DNA from: Congzhengia minquanensis
GTDB taxonomy: Bacteria; Bacillota; Clostridia; UBA1381; UBA9506
Reading direction: 5' to 3'
Assembly (NCBI RefSeq): GCF_014384785.1
Contig: NZ_JACRSU010000003.1
Location: 470,659 to 534,658 of the forward strand
Length of the DNA: 64,000 bases
Shown: positions 8,932 through 19,110 of the stretch, in pieces
How the letters are laid out: every line of letters starts with the position of its first letter
Numbering within the stretch: the first letter of the stretch is position 1
Program-made: the position numbers and the translations under genes
Notes under the pieces: generated by a model
What the model was told of the DNA's origin: nothing
The model's input: the letters and a program-made list of their open reading frames with translations, nothing else
The model's database searches: none

Positions 8932-11310
8932 ATGAACCAAAAAACATTTCAGACACTGGAATTTAATAAAATATTATACATGCTGAAAGGCTACACACAA
9001 AACGAAAAGGTGCAGGAGCGGATTTTAAATTTAGCCCCGGAAACAGACCTTGCCCGGGTGAAGCGAATGCAGCAGGAAACCACTGAGGCGGCGGGAGTGC
9101 TGCTGCGCCGGGGCAGCGCGCCGGGCTTTACTGTATCAGACGTGAGCGGCGCGGTGATGCGCACCGGGCGCGGCGGCGCCATGACCATGCATGAACTGCT
9201 TTCTTTAAGCACGGCGATGTCCACGGCCCGCAGGCTGAAAGCATATATCGAGGAGGATAAGCCCAGCGAAGGAACGAACCTGCGCGCGCTTTCAGATGCC
9301 TTAGAAAACTTAAAACAGGTTGAAAACGAAATCAACGAAAAAATTATCAGCGAGGACGAAATGGCCGACGGAGCCAGCCCCGCTCTTTTTGCTATTCGCA
9401 GAAAATTAAAAACACAGGCCGGAAAAATCCGCGACACGCTGAATTCTATCATTACGTCCGGTCGGTTTCAAAAGTTTTTGCAGGAACCTATTATCACGAT
9501 GCGGGGAGAACGGTATGTGGTTCCGGTGAAAGCCGAAAATAAGAATGAAATTAAGGGCATTGTTCACGACGCATCGTCGTCTGGCTCTACGGTGTTTATT
9601 GAGCCTGCCAGCGTGGTGGAAATGACCAACGAAATTACGGAACTGAAGGGCAAGGAAAAGGAAGAAATTGAGCGGATTTTATATGAACTGTCCGCCTTTG
9701 TGTCAGAGTTTGCAGAACAAATTCTTGCCAATTTTAACACGGTTTATGAGCTGGATTTTATCTTTTGCAAGGCGCGGCTGTCCCTTTCTCAAAACGCGGC
9801 GGAGCCAGAGTTAAACGACCAGGGCGTTATCCGGATAAAGAGCGGGCGGCACCCGCTTTTGGACAAAACGCGCGTGGTGCCCATTGACATATCGTTAGGC
9901 GACGTTTACGACACGCTGATTATTACCGGCCCGAACACAGGCGGAAAAACAGTGTCCCTTAAAACATTGGGGCTGTTTACGTTAATGGCCCAGTCAGGCC
10001 TGCACATCAGCGCCGCCTCCGGCAGCACCATGGCGGTGTTCGACAACGTATTCGCCGACATTGGCGATGAACAGAGCATTGAGCAGAATTTATCCACCTT
10101 TAGCTCTCACATTGTGAATTTGGTGGGCATTTTAAATGAGGTCACACAAAATTCCCTTGTGCTGGCAGATGAGCTGGGCGCGGGAACAGACCCCACCGAA
10201 GGCGCGGCCCTGGCGGTTTCCATTATTGAATATTTAAGAAACTTCGGCGCGCGCATTGCCGCTACAACGCACTACAGCGAGCTTAAAATGTATGCTTTAT
10301 CCACGCAGGGAGTGGAAAACGCATCCTGCGAGTTTGATGTTGCCACTCTTTCGCCTACCTATCGCCTGATGATTGGCGTGCCTGGCAAAAGCAACGCCTT
10401 TGCCATTTCCAAACGGCTTGGCCTGAGTGAAACCGTAATTGAAAACGCAAAAAAGCGGATTACTGACGACAATATTAAATTAGAAGACGTAATAGCGGGA
10501 TTAGAGGAGAGCAGAAAACGGGCGGAGGAAGACAGGCGTTTGGCGGAAAACGCCTCCCGGGATGCGCGGATTTTTAAAGAAAACATGCGCAGGGAATTAG
10601 ACAGGCTGGAGGAGAAAAAGGCAAAGCTCATGCAGCAGGCCCGCGCAGACGCCATGGCGATTGTGGAGAGTGCGAAAAAACAGTCCCAAGAGGCGCTGCG
10701 GGAGTTTCGGGAGCTGAAAAACACAACCGCTTACCGCGAGGCAATGGAAAAGGCGGAAAAAGCAAAGGATGCTTTAAGGCGGGAGTCGGAAAAAATTACA
10801 CAGGGCGCAGGAAAAGACAGGCCCAGAGTAAAAACCTTGAAGAAGGTGAAGCTGGGCGAAACCGTTCACATTGTGTCGCTGGACACCGACGCATCTGTTT
10901 TAACCTTGCCGGACAAAAAAGGCGCGCTGTTTGTTCAGGCGGGCATTATGAAAATTAGAACGAATTTAAGCGATTTAACCTCCGGAAAAGAACAGGTTCA
11001 GGACAAAAAGACGCAGGGGAAGACGATTTCTGCTACCTTTAAGGCGTCGAAGCAGGCCAGCGTATCAATGGAAAAGGATGTTCGCGGGCTCACGCTGGAC
11101 GAGGCAATTTTAGAAGTGGATAAGTTTTTGGACGACTGCTACCTCTCTTCCTTACATGAGGTAACCATTATTCACGGCAAGGGAACGGGCGTTCTGCGCG
11201 CGGGCATCGGCGAATTTTTAAGGCGGCACCCCTGCGTGGATAGCTACCGGGCAGGAAGATATGGTGAAGGAGAAATGGGCGTGACGGTTGTTACGCTGAA
11301 AGATAAATAG
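8932..11310 (+). CDS. mutS2: MutS2 family ATPase with Smr domain
   Basis: Protein of 792 aa. The core and clamp regions come first, then the ABC-type ATPase with Walker A GPNTGGKTVS near residue 335 and Walker B VLADELGAGTDP. A long charged coiled coil (about 510-620) precedes a C-terminal Smr domain with HGKGTGVLR. MutS2 proteins act on collided ribosomes in B. subtilis and suppress recombination in other species. GGGAG just upstream favours ATG 8932 over ATG 8920. Confidence 0.95.
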   Translation: MNQKTFQTLEFNKILYMLKGYTQNEKVQERILNLAPETDLARVKRMQQETTEAAGVLLRRGSAPGFTVSDVSGAVMRTGRGGAMTMHELLSLSTAMSTARRLKAYIEEDKPSEGTNLRALSDALENLKQVENEINEKIISEDEMADGASPALFAIRRKLKTQAGKIRDTLNSIITSGRFQKFLQEPIITMRGERYVVPVKAENKNEIKGIVHDASSSGSTVFIEPASVVEMTNEITELKGKEKEEIERILYELSAFVSEFAEQILANFNTVYELDFIFCKARLSLSQNAAEPELNDQGVIRIKSGRHPLLDKTRVVPIDISLGDVYDTLIITGPNTGGKTVSLKTLGLFTLMAQSGLHISAASGSTMAVFDNVFADIGDEQSIEQNLSTFSSHIVNLVGILNEVTQNSLVLADELGAGTDPTEGAALAVSIIEYLRNFGARIAATTHYSELKMYALSTQGVENASCEFDVATLSPTYRLMIGVPGKSNAFAISKRLGLSETVIENAKKRITDDNIKLEDVIAGLEESRKRAEEDRRLAENASRDARIFKENMRRELDRLEEKKAKLMQQARADAMAIVESAKKQSQEALREFRELKNTTAYREAMEKAEKAKDALRRESEKITQGAGKDRPRVKTLKKVKLGETVHIVSLDTDASVLTLPDKKGALFVQAGIMKIRTNLSDLTSGKEQVQDKKTQGKTISATFKASKQASVSMEKDVRGLTLDEAILEVDKFLDDCYLSSLHEVTIIHGKGTGVLRAGIGEFLRRHPCVDSYRAGRYGEGEMGVTVVTLKDK

Positions 11311-11323
11311 GAGTGGTGGTAAA

Positions 11324-11536
11324 ATGGAGATAAAACCGGGAAAATACCGTCATTTTAAAGGAAATGAATATGAGGTGCTGGGCGTTGGCCTCCATTCGGA
11401 AACGCTGGAGGAAATGGTTGTTTACCGCGCACTGTACGGCGACCGCGGTTTATGGGTGCGCCCGGCGGCCATGTGGAATGAGATGGTTGAGAAGGACGGA
11501 GAAAAGATAACACGGTTTTCGTATATCGGAGAATAA
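11324..11536 (+). CDS. DUF1653 domain protein
   Basis: Protein of 70 aa consisting of one DUF1653 domain. Recognisable pattern: GKYRHFKGNEYEVLG, then ETLEEMVVYRALYGD, GLWVRPAAMW and a final RFSYIGE. The domain is common in bacteria and has no proven function. It starts 14 bases after mutS2 with GGAG in the gap, and is followed 19 bases later by the GH38 gene, so it is part of the same co-oriented run. Confidence 0.88.
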   Translation: MEIKPGKYRHFKGNEYEVLGVGLHSETLEEMVVYRALYGDRGLWVRPAAMWNEMVEKDGEKITRFSYIGE

Positions 11537-11554
11537 ATATAGGGGGCATGCAGC

Positions 11555-13924
11555 GTGAAAGACATTTTTATGATAGGGAACACCCATTACGATCCGGTGT
11601 GGCTGTGGAGGTGGGACGAAGCGCTGTCCTCCATAACGGCGACCTTTCGTTCGGTCTTGCAAAGAATGGAGGAAACGCCGGATTTTTGCTATTCTTTTTC
11701 AGCTCCGGCTGTGCTAGAGCAAATTGAAAAGACAAATCCGGCGCTATTTTGCGAGATAAAACAGCGGGTGGCCGAGGGCCGGTGGGACCTTGCTGAGGGC
11801 TGGTGGCTTCAGGCCGATACCAATGCCGCTTCCGGCGAAAGCTATGTGCGGCAGGGCCTTTACGGTCAGCGCTATCTGCTGCAAAAATTCGGTAAAATGT
11901 CCCGCGCGGCGTTTAATATCGACAGCTTCGGCCACTGCTCCAATCTTCCCCAAATCCTGGCAGGATGCGGTATTGAGTTTTATTGTTTTTGGCGTCCCAA
12001 TCAGGCACAGTATGAACTGGACGCTCCTCTTTTTGTTTGGGAGGGCGGCGCAGGAAAAAGCGTGCTGGCTTACCGTGTGGGCGGCGACGGCGGCGAAATT
12101 TTCACCGAGCATTTTGAGGAGGACACGCTGAAAAAAGTGGCGGAGAATCCCGATGGGCAAGACCTTTTGGTGGTGTTCGGTGTAACAGACCACGGCGGCG
12201 CGCCAACAAAGGAAGCAATCTCGAAAATTGAGCAATATCGTGTTACATATCAAGACAAGGTACAGTTTCGCTTTGGAACGGTGGAGGACTATTTTGACCG
12301 TCAGAAAGGAAAGGATTTAGGCCGCATTAAGGGTGAAATACAGGTAACGTTTATTGGGCCTTATTCAAATTTTACGGAAATTAAGAAAAACAACCGGTTG
12401 GCAGAGTATGGAGCGTTAAACGCAGAAAAAGCGTCTGTTTTGGCTGAAAAACTGGTTGGAATGGAATATCCGGCAGAGAAGCTGCGGAAAAGCTGGCAGG
12501 ACATTTTGTTTAACCAGTTTCACGACATCTTGGGCGGCGCCTGCATTGAAGATGCTTATTTCGACGCCCGCAACCTCCACGGAAGAAGCCTGCAAACCAC
12601 AAATGAAATTGTGACGTTTGCCCTGCAGGCCATGACGAACAACATAAAAATGCCGGGAAAAAATCCTGACAACGAATGGAATTTAGTTGTTTGGAATTTA
12701 AACTGTGCGGCATTTTGCGGCGCGATTGAGGCAGAGGTGCAGTGGGCCTGGGAATTTCCGTGGTATGAAGGCGGCATTGAACTGATTGACGAGCTGGGAG
12801 AAAAAATTCCGTGCCAGATTATCCGCGAAAAATCGGTTGTGCCGGGCTTTCGTTCCCGCTTTGCGTTTACAGCAAAAATTCCGGCGTTGGGATACCGCTC
12901 CTTTATCGTGAAAAAAACAAACAAGCCATGCGGCCATATCATACCAAAACCTGTTATCGGCGCCGAACACGGCCGTTTCCGTGTAGATGTTTCCTCCGGC
13001 GCACCTGCACTGTATGAAAACGGACAGCTGCTGACAGAATGTTTTTTGCGTCCCTATGCCTTAGAGGACCAGTGCGACACCTGGGGCTTTAATAAGACGG
13101 TTTATGAGGATAAAAAACAATATCTTACGCTTGAGTCGGCAGAGGTAACAGAAGACGGGCTATGCCTTACAAAACTGAAAACTACATGGCGGTTTGGCCA
13201 TTCCGTGGCGGAGGTTTACTACACGCTTTATAATGAACATATTGACTGCGACTATCGTGTGTTATGGCAAGAAAAAGGCTTTGCGCTGAAATTGGAGCTT
13301 CAGGGTAGAAGCAATCATTTGCGTTGTTTTGCATCTTCGCCATATGGCTTTGAGGCGCGGCCTGCCTCTGAATTTGAAAAGCCTGTTGGCGAGCACATTT
13401 CCTTAATTTCTGAAAATAGCGGCTTTTATGTTGCAATGGACAGCATTTTTGCCTATCATTTTTCCGGCAGCAGCATTGGCTTAACGCTTTTGCGCAACTG
13501 CATTTTCGGCGATTTGAGAACAAGGGAGCTGGAAAAAGCGGATTACCGTTATATGGGACAGGGCGAAACGAAGGGCAGGCTGCGGGTGTTTACACAGCGG
13601 CCCAAAAACCTTGCGGCGGAAGCAACCGCGTTTAACAATCCGCCCAGGGTGTTGCTTGAGGCGAACCACGCCGGAACGCTAAAATCTTGCGATGGTTTTT
13701 TTAACTGTGACAACGATGCACTTTATACAACCGTGGTGAAGAAGCAGGAGGATAACGACAAACTTGTGGTGCGGAGCTTTAACCCCGACAAAGACGCACC
13801 CCAAAGCGGGACGGTGACATTGTTTGGCAAAAGTATCAGCGTAAGCTTTCTGCCGGAAGAAATTAAAACATTGACAGAAGACAGCGAAGGCTTTCATGAG
13901 AGCAGCATGCTGGAGGAGGATTAG
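11555..13924 (+). CDS. Glycoside hydrolase family 38 alpha-mannosidase
   Basis: Zinc-dependent retaining alpha-mannosidase of 789 aa. The zinc ligands H11 and D13 (NTHYDPVWLW), the nucleophile D123 in NIDSFGH, and the later histidine in NQFHDILGG are all present. A central helical domain and a long beta-sandwich tail follow, as usual for the family. There is no signal peptide, so it should act in the cytoplasm on imported mannosides. GTG 11555 is chosen because AGGGGG sits 9 bases upstream. It is preceded by DUF1653 and followed by a HAD phosphatase. Confidence 0.93.
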   Translation: MKDIFMIGNTHYDPVWLWRWDEALSSITATFRSVLQRMEETPDFCYSFSAPAVLEQIEKTNPALFCEIKQRVAEGRWDLAEGWWLQADTNAASGESYVRQGLYGQRYLLQKFGKMSRAAFNIDSFGHCSNLPQILAGCGIEFYCFWRPNQAQYELDAPLFVWEGGAGKSVLAYRVGGDGGEIFTEHFEEDTLKKVAENPDGQDLLVVFGVTDHGGAPTKEAISKIEQYRVTYQDKVQFRFGTVEDYFDRQKGKDLGRIKGEIQVTFIGPYSNFTEIKKNNRLAEYGALNAEKASVLAEKLVGMEYPAEKLRKSWQDILFNQFHDILGGACIEDAYFDARNLHGRSLQTTNEIVTFALQAMTNNIKMPGKNPDNEWNLVVWNLNCAAFCGAIEAEVQWAWEFPWYEGGIELIDELGEKIPCQIIREKSVVPGFRSRFAFTAKIPALGYRSFIVKKTNKPCGHIIPKPVIGAEHGRFRVDVSSGAPALYENGQLLTECFLRPYALEDQCDTWGFNKTVYEDKKQYLTLESAEVTEDGLCLTKLKTTWRFGHSVAEVYYTLYNEHIDCDYRVLWQEKGFALKLELQGRSNHLRCFASSPYGFEARPASEFEKPVGEHISLISENSGFYVAMDSIFAYHFSGSSIGLTLLRNCIFGDLRTRELEKADYRYMGQGETKGRLRVFTQRPKNLAAEATAFNNPPRVLLEANHAGTLKSCDGFFNCDNDALYTTVVKKQEDNDKLVVRSFNPDKDAPQSGTVTLFGKSISVSFLPEEIKTLTEDSEGFHESSMLEED

Positions 13925-13925
13925 C

Positions 13926-14765
13926 ATGAAAACAAAACCTGTGGCGGCCATTCTGTATGATTTTGATAAAACGCTGTCGACGAAAGATATGCAGGAGTAT
14001 GCGTTCATTCCTGGCATTGGCATGACGGCAGAGGAGTTCTGGAAGAAGTGTAACCGGCTTACCCAAGAGCACAGTATGGATCAAATTTTGGCGTATATGT
14101 ATGTGATGCTCACCGAGGCCAGGGGAAAAAAGCTGCTAAACCGGGAAGAATTTAAAAACTTAGGCGAAACGGTGGAGCTTTTTCCCGGCGTGCTTTCCTG
14201 GTTCAACCGCGTGAACGCTTATGCGCAAAGGCTGGGGCTGTGTTTGGAGCACTATATCATCTCCTCAGGTTTAAAAGAAATAATAGAAGGAACGCCAATT
14301 GCAAAGCAGTTTAAAGGAATTTATGCGGCGGAGTTTTTTTACGACGAGCAAAATGTTCCCGTTTGGCCGGCTATGGCGGTGAACTATACCAGCAAAACCC
14401 AGTTTTTGTTCCGCATTAACAAGGGTGTGTTGGACGTGACGGACCACACGGGACTGAACAAATTTACGCCGGAGAACAAGCGCAGAATTCCATTTCAAAA
14501 CATGATTTACATTGGCGACGGGTTTACCGACGTTCCCTGCATGAAACTGGTAAAGGTAAATGGCGGGCACTCCATTGCGGTTTACAGCGATAAAAAACAA
14601 ACAGCGATTGACATTATGCACCAGGGTCGGGTGGATTATATTGCCCCTGCAGACTACAGCGAGGCCGGAAAACTGGAGAAAACGGTTTTTGCAGTGTTAG
14701 ATCTGATTTGCGCGCAAAATGTGGCGCTGGAAATGAATTTTAAGGACTTTCATGAAACAGAATGA
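13926..14765 (+). CDS. HAD-superfamily phosphatase
   Basis: Protein of 279 aa with HAD motifs: motif I LYDFDKTLST, motif II region YIISSGLKEI, a lysine in SKTQFLFRINKG, and motif IV YIGDGFTDVPCM. The cap insertion between motifs I and II is of the phosphoserine-phosphatase-like class. The substrate cannot be read from sequence; a sugar phosphate is possible given the GH38 gene upstream. GGAGGA at the end of the GH38 gene selects ATG 13926; an in-frame extension to 13896 lacks a site. The run ends at the terminator at 14771. Confidence 0.85.
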   Translation: MKTKPVAAILYDFDKTLSTKDMQEYAFIPGIGMTAEEFWKKCNRLTQEHSMDQILAYMYVMLTEARGKKLLNREEFKNLGETVELFPGVLSWFNRVNAYAQRLGLCLEHYIISSGLKEIIEGTPIAKQFKGIYAAEFFYDEQNVPVWPAMAVNYTSKTQFLFRINKGVLDVTDHTGLNKFTPENKRRIPFQNMIYIGDGFTDVPCMKLVKVNGGHSIAVYSDKKQTAIDIMHQGRVDYIAPADYSEAGKLEKTVFAVLDLICAQNVALEMNFKDFHETE

Positions 14766-14770
14766 TAAAA

Positions 14771-14806
14771 ACACAGCCCGGCTTTGGTGCCGGGCTGTGT
14801 TTTTTT
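14771..14806. terminator. Bidirectional intrinsic terminator (HAD / comM)
   Basis: Perfect 12-bp stem ACACAGCCCGGC (14771-14782) with GCCGGGCTGTGT (14789-14800), 6-base loop, followed by T6 on plus and preceded by an A-run that gives U's on minus. It separates the convergent HAD and comM genes. Confidence 0.93.
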
Positions 14807-14807
14807 G

Positions 14808-16337
14808 TTACCAATATTTTCTGTCTAAACTTCTGTAAAAAATTGCCTGAGCCAAGTGCTCTCTTTTTATGTTTTCACTTCCCTTAAGGTCTGCTACCGT
14901 CCGCGACACCTTCAAAATCCGATTATGCGCCCGGGCAGAGAGTCCTAAGTTATGGAACGCATCTTTTAACAGCTTCGATTCCTCCGTTCCTAACGGGCAA
15001 AATTCTTCCACCATTTTTGGCGTCATCTGGGCATTACAGTGCACATTTTTTTCACCCTGAAATCGGTTTTCCTGAATTTTTCTTGCTGCCTCCACGCGCT
15101 TTCTGATTTCGGCAGAAGGTTCAACAGGTTTTCCGTCTGTTAAATCGCGGTATTTTACCGCGGGCACTTCAATATGTAAATCAATTCTGTCCAGCAAAGG
15201 GCCGCTGATTTTGCCCAAATATTGCCGAATTTGCTGTTCAGAACAGGTACATTTTCGCGTACTGTCGCCAAAGTAACCGCATTTACAAGGGTTCATGGCG
15301 GCTACCACCATGGAGGAGCTGGGATAGGTTAGCGTAGCGTTTACTCTTGATATGGTCACTACGCCGTCTTCCATAGGCTGGCGCAGCACTTCTAATGCAT
15401 CTTTTTTAAACTCGGGCAGCTCGTCCAAAAACAGCACGCCGTTGTGGGCCAGGCTGATTTCGCCGGGGCGGGGCATACTCCCGCCGCCGGAAAGGCCGCT
15501 GGCAGAAATGGTGTGATGTGGGCTTCTAAAAGGCCGCGTGGTAATCAGCGGAACGTTTTGCGGAAGAAGCCCTGCAATGGAGTGAATTTTTGTCACCTCC
15601 AGCGCCTCATAAAGAGAAAGCGCCGGCAAGATAGAGGGCAGGCGCTGGGCCAGCATGGTTTTCCCTGAACCGGGGGAGCCGATGAGCAGACAGTTGTGCC
15701 CGCCGGCAGCGGCAATTTCCAAGGCAGTTTTTACGTTTTCCTGACCTTTCACATCTGCAAAATCAAGCAGAGAGTCTGTTTGACGGGAAAAAATTTTATC
15801 AATGTCAATTTCGGTTTTTTTAAGCTTTTCTTCTGTGATGAAGTGTTTTATTATATCCAGCAAATTAGCAGCGCCAAAGACATTTAAATCTTTCACGACA
15901 GCCGCCTCGGCTGCGTTTTGGGCGGGAAGAATGATATTTTTAATTCCGTTTTCAGCAGCGCAAATTGCCATTGGAAGCGCGCCGACAATTGGACGAAGCT
16001 CGCCGGAAAGGGCAATTTCACCCACAAACGCATAATTGGAGAGGTCTGCGTTTAGCTGCTGGGAGCTTGCCAAAAGCCCGATGCAGATGGGCAAATCGTA
16101 AATGGGTCCGGCCTTTTTTATGTTGGCAGGGGCCAGGTTCACCGTTATGCGCTGGGTGGGATAGGTTAGTCCGCAGTTCTTCATGGCGGCGCGCACACGC
16201 TCGCGGGACTCTTTTACAGCGGCATCGGGCAGACCCACCACGTCAAAGGCCGGCAGGCCGTTGCCAATGTCTGTTTCAACGCCTACCAGATATCCGTCAA
16301 TTCCGTTTAGCCCCATACTGTTTATTTTTGACAGCAA
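14808..16337 (-). CDS. comM: ComM/YifB family Mg-chelatase-like AAA+ ATPase
   Basis: Protein of 509 aa. The N-terminal Lon-protease-like domain starts [20 protein letters not shown]. The Mg-chelatase AAA+ domain has Walker [10 protein letters not shown], sensor regions and a C-terminal helical domain. Homologue ComM is a branch-migration helicase in natural transformation in Vibrio. The frame extends to 16361, but TTG 16337 follows AAGGGGG by 8 bases and matches the family N-terminus. It lies 13 bases downstream of the M24 peptidase stop and is probably cotranscribed. Confidence 0.92.
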   Translation of the reverse strand: MLSKINSMGLNGIDGYLVGVETDIGNGLPAFDVVGLPDAAVKESRERVRAAMKNCGLTYPTQRITVNLAPANIKKAGPIYDLPICIGLLASSQQLNADLSNYAFVGEIALSGELRPIVGALPMAICAAENGIKNIILPAQNAAEAAVVKDLNVFGAANLLDIIKHFITEEKLKKTEIDIDKIFSRQTDSLLDFADVKGQENVKTALEIAAAGGHNCLLIGSPGSGKTMLAQRLPSILPALSLYEALEVTKIHSIAGLLPQNVPLITTRPFRSPHHTISASGLSGGGSMPRPGEISLAHNGVLFLDELPEFKKDALEVLRQPMEDGVVTISRVNATLTYPSSSMVVAAMNPCKCGYFGDSTRKCTCSEQQIRQYLGKISGPLLDRIDLHIEVPAVKYRDLTDGKPVEPSAEIRKRVEAARKIQENRFQGEKNVHCNAQMTPKMVEEFCPLGTEESKLLKDAFHNLGLSARAHNRILKVSRTVADLKGSENIKREHLAQAIFYRSLDRKYW

Positions 16338-16350
16338 GTGAAAGTCCCCC

Positions 16351-17400
16351 TTAAAGTTCAATCAGTTCTTTTGGCGATGCAACCAGGTTTTCATAACCGT
16401 CTTCTTTTATAACCACCAAATCTTCAATTCTCACGCCGCCGAAGTTTTCGATATAAATGCCGGGTTCAACCGTCATCAGCTCGCCAGGCAGCAAAATATC
16501 GCTGCACTTGGGCGAGAGGGACGGTTTTTCATGCACTTTCAGCCCAACGCTGTGACCTAAGCCGTGACCGAAATATTTACCAAACCCCGCGTCTTTAATC
16601 AGGTTTCGCGCAACCGAGTCCACCACGTTGGCCATCGCACCGGCAGAGAGCTCTGACAGGGCGGCTTTCTGCGCCGAAAGCACGGTTTCATAAATTTGTT
16701 TTTGTTTGTCGCTGGCCTTTCCCACAACCACGGTTCTGGTCATGTCGCTGCAATAACCTTGAAACTTACAGCCAAAATCCAGGGTGAAAAAGTCGTTTTT
16801 TTCAATTACTTTATCCGTGGCTGTGCCGTGGGGCATGGCGCTGCGCACGCCGGAGGCCGCAATGGTTTCAAAAGAAAGCCCCTCGGCGCCGTTTTGCTTC
16901 ATGTGAAATTCCAGCAAAAGGGCAATTTCCCGTTCTGTTTTGCCCGGGGCAATTTGCGTTAAAATATAGGAAAACGCGTTGTCGGCAAGCTTTGCTGCAG
17001 AGGCAATTGCAGCAAGCTCTGTTTCGTCTTTAATCATTCGAATCTCTAATATTTTATCTGATATAGGCAGCCAAACCGATTTATCTGCGATTTTTTCCAG
17101 CCCCAAATAGGTTTGAAAGGTCACGAAATCATCTTCAAAACCAATGGTTTGAAGGTTTTCTCCTTTTAAAAATGCAGAGAGGCTTTTTTCTGCAAGATCA
17201 ATAATTTCAAAATCCGGCGCCTGCTCGTGGGCCTGCACCGTATAGCGCGAGTCGGTAAACAAAAGGCGGCGGTTTTGATCAATAAAAAGCGCGCCCTCGC
17301 CCCCCGTAAAGCCCGAAAAATAGTAAATATTTTCCGGGGAGGTGATGAGGCTGGCGCAGGGTGAAGCTTTGGTAAGCTTTTGCGTGCGTTTAATATACAA
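16351..17400 (-). CDS. M24 family aminopeptidase P / Xaa-Pro dipeptidase
   Basis: Metallopeptidase of 349 aa with a creatinase-like N-terminal domain and a pita-bread catalytic domain. The five metal ligands are visible: two Asp in [17 protein letters not shown], His in [10 protein letters not shown], Glu in TVEPGIYI and Glu in VRIEDLVVI. It should remove residues N-terminal to proline from peptides in the cytoplasm. TTG 17400 is chosen because CCGGAGGG lies 10 bases upstream; the longer TTG at 17424 has no site. Confidence 0.92.
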   Translation of the reverse strand: MYIKRTQKLTKASPCASLITSPENIYYFSGFTGGEGALFIDQNRRLLFTDSRYTVQAHEQAPDFEIIDLAEKSLSAFLKGENLQTIGFEDDFVTFQTYLGLEKIADKSVWLPISDKILEIRMIKDETELAAIASAAKLADNAFSYILTQIAPGKTEREIALLLEFHMKQNGAEGLSFETIAASGVRSAMPHGTATDKVIEKNDFFTLDFGCKFQGYCSDMTRTVVVGKASDKQKQIYETVLSAQKAALSELSAGAMANVVDSVARNLIKDAGFGKYFGHGLGHSVGLKVHEKPSLSPKCSDILLPGELMTVEPGIYIENFGGVRIEDLVVIKEDGYENLVASPKELIEL

Positions 17401-17581
17401 CGTTTTGTTTCCCTCCGGTTTCAAATCATTTCATTTAATGATACGATAAATATCCCAATAAACTTACTTTAATACCAGCGCCCGCAGGCGCAAGTATATT
17501 TTCAAGTTTTATTATATCAGTCTTTACATATCTTTTCAATAAAAATCATATATAATACAAAACGAAATATTGGAGTTTGCC

Positions 17582-18043
17582 ATGAAAAGCTTTTTAAAAG
17601 AAAATTTTACACATATTCTGTTTTTAATTTTAGTTGGCTTGGTGCTGATTTTGTGGGGAAGGCTCATCGCCGGGGAATTTATAACAAACGCAGCTACCCG
17701 CGGACTTAACACCACACAGGACCGGGTGCGGTGCGCCGAAAGCTACGGCTGGCAGGTTGACCCGACCAGCGAAACACAGGAGAATGTTTATATTCCCCAG
17801 GAGTTTGACGATGTTTATAACCGCTACAACCGCTTGCAGAGAATGTGTGGCTTCGACCTTTACAAATACCGCGGAAAAGGCGTAATACGCTACACCTTTC
17901 GGGCATTAAATTTTCCCGGGGCAGAAGATGCGGAGGTTTTTGTAAACATTTTGGTTTATGACGGAAAAATGATTGGCGGCGACTGCATGACCGTGGCGTT
18001 AGACGGTTTTATGGTGCCCATTGACCGGCGTTTTTTGGACTAA
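17582..18043 (+). CDS. DUF4830 protein with N-terminal membrane anchor
   Basis: Protein of 153 aa. Residues ~8-28 form one hydrophobic segment (ILFLILVGLVLILWG), then an extracytoplasmic domain matching the DUF4830 pattern: SYGWQVDPTSE, IPQEFDDVYNRYN, GFDLYKYRGKGVIRYTF, and IGGDCMTVALDGFM. The function of this domain is unknown. GGAG selects ATG 17582. It is a single gene, convergent with birA, and their stop codons overlap by 4 bases with no terminator between. Confidence 0.8.
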   Translation: MKSFLKENFTHILFLILVGLVLILWGRLIAGEFITNAATRGLNTTQDRVRCAESYGWQVDPTSETQENVYIPQEFDDVYNRYNRLQRMCGFDLYKYRGKGVIRYTFRALNFPGAEDAEVFVNILVYDGKMIGGDCMTVALDGFMVPIDRRFLD

Positions 18044-19008
18044 AGGCAAATGCTCACATCGCCGGAGTTCAGCGCGGCGGTGTTGCCGTTTGGCAGGCGC
18101 ACGATAAGGTTTGCATCGCTGTCGATATCCTCAGCAACCGCCGGGCCGGCATAAGACCCGGCTAGAATTTCAATTTTACGGTTCAAAATACAGGAGGCCT
18201 CTTTATATTCCTCAATATAATCTTTTTGCTCTAACGTTTCATATAGCCTGTCGAACTGCGTAAGCACTTCGGCAATCAGCTTGTTTTTTAAATCGTCGGG
18301 AAGCGGATGTGAAATTTCTGAAAGGTTTGTCGTTTTAAAGGCAAACTCCTCGGGATATCCGTTTTCCGGCGGTTTTATGTTAATTCCAATTCCTAAAACC
18401 GCATAATTTAAATAGCCCGATTCAATTTCCATAGACGCCTCTGTTAAAATTCCGCACAGCTTTTTGTTGTTAAAATAAACATCGTTTACCCATTTTATTT
18501 GTGTGTCGGCATGCAGCAGGAGTTTTATGGCCCGGCGCACTGCAACAGACGCGGCTACGGTAATGAAAACAGAGTCTGCCGCCTTTAATCGCGGGCGGAG
18601 CAGCAGGCTGAAATATACGCCGCAGCCTCTGGGTGAAAAAAAGCGTTTGCCGCGGCGTCCTTTGCCGCCGGTTTGCATCTCTGTCACCACAACGGTGCCC
18701 TCTTGAGCGCCGTTTTGCGCCAATTCCTTTAAGGCGGTGTTTGTGGAATTTACTTCATCTAAATGAACAATTTTGTGTTTGTTTCCGTTTAAATATTTAT
18801 AAATGCCGCTGGGGGAAATGATGTCGTTCTTTTCAGAAAACACATATCCTAAGCGGCTGGTAGCATCGAATTTATAGCCTGAATCCCGCAGGCCGGAAAT
18901 GGCCTTGTTCACTGCCGCGCGGCTCACGCCCAGGCTTTTTGCAATGTCGCTGCCGGAAATCAGCGTTCCGCGGTTTTGCTCAAAAAGTTCTAACAATTTT
19001 TCTTTCAT
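18040..19008 (-). CDS. birA: BirA bifunctional biotin ligase / biotin repressor
   Basis: Protein of 322 aa. An N-terminal helix-turn-helix (ISGSDIAKSLGVSRAAVNKAI) is followed by the biotin protein ligase domain with VNSTN, the GGKGRRGKRFFSP nucleotide/biotin loop and KWVNDVYF, and a short C-terminal SH3-like domain. It attaches biotin to carboxylase carrier proteins and can repress biotin genes. No biotin genes are nearby. GAGGTG places the start at ATG 19008 instead of GTG 19017. Confidence 0.94.
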   Translation of the reverse strand: MKEKLLELFEQNRGTLISGSDIAKSLGVSRAAVNKAISGLRDSGYKFDATSRLGYVFSEKNDIISPSGIYKYLNGNKHKIVHLDEVNSTNTALKELAQNGAQEGTVVVTEMQTGGKGRRGKRFFSPRGCGVYFSLLLRPRLKAADSVFITVAASVAVRRAIKLLLHADTQIKWVNDVYFNNKKLCGILTEASMEIESGYLNYAVLGIGINIKPPENGYPEEFAFKTTNLSEISHPLPDDLKNKLIAEVLTQFDRLYETLEQKDYIEEYKEASCILNRKIEILAGSYAGPAVAEDIDSDANLIVRLPNGNTAALNSGDVSICL

Positions 19009-19028
19009 GGATTTCACCTCTTGCTTTT

Positions 19029-19057
19029 ATACTACAATAAATTGCAGAAAAAGTCAA
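19029..19057 (-). promoter_or_regulatory. Sigma-A promoter of birA
   Basis: On the minus strand, -35 TTGACT (plus 19052-19057), 17-base spacer, -10 TAGTAT (19029-19034), about 20 bases before the birA start. A short inverted repeat AACC-GATT-GGTT (19063-19074) lies just upstream of the -35. Confidence 0.6.
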
Positions 19058-19110
19058 TTGTAAACCGATTGGTTATGCGGTAATGATATTGTATAAATTA
19101 CAAAATAGTA

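Noticed and set aside
19058..19075. TTGTAAACC-GATT-GGTTA upstream of the birA promoter as a BirA operator
   Set aside because: The half-sites resemble Firmicute BirA sites, but the gap is 4 bases instead of about 14-16, and no biotin gene is adjacent. It is only a weak candidate.
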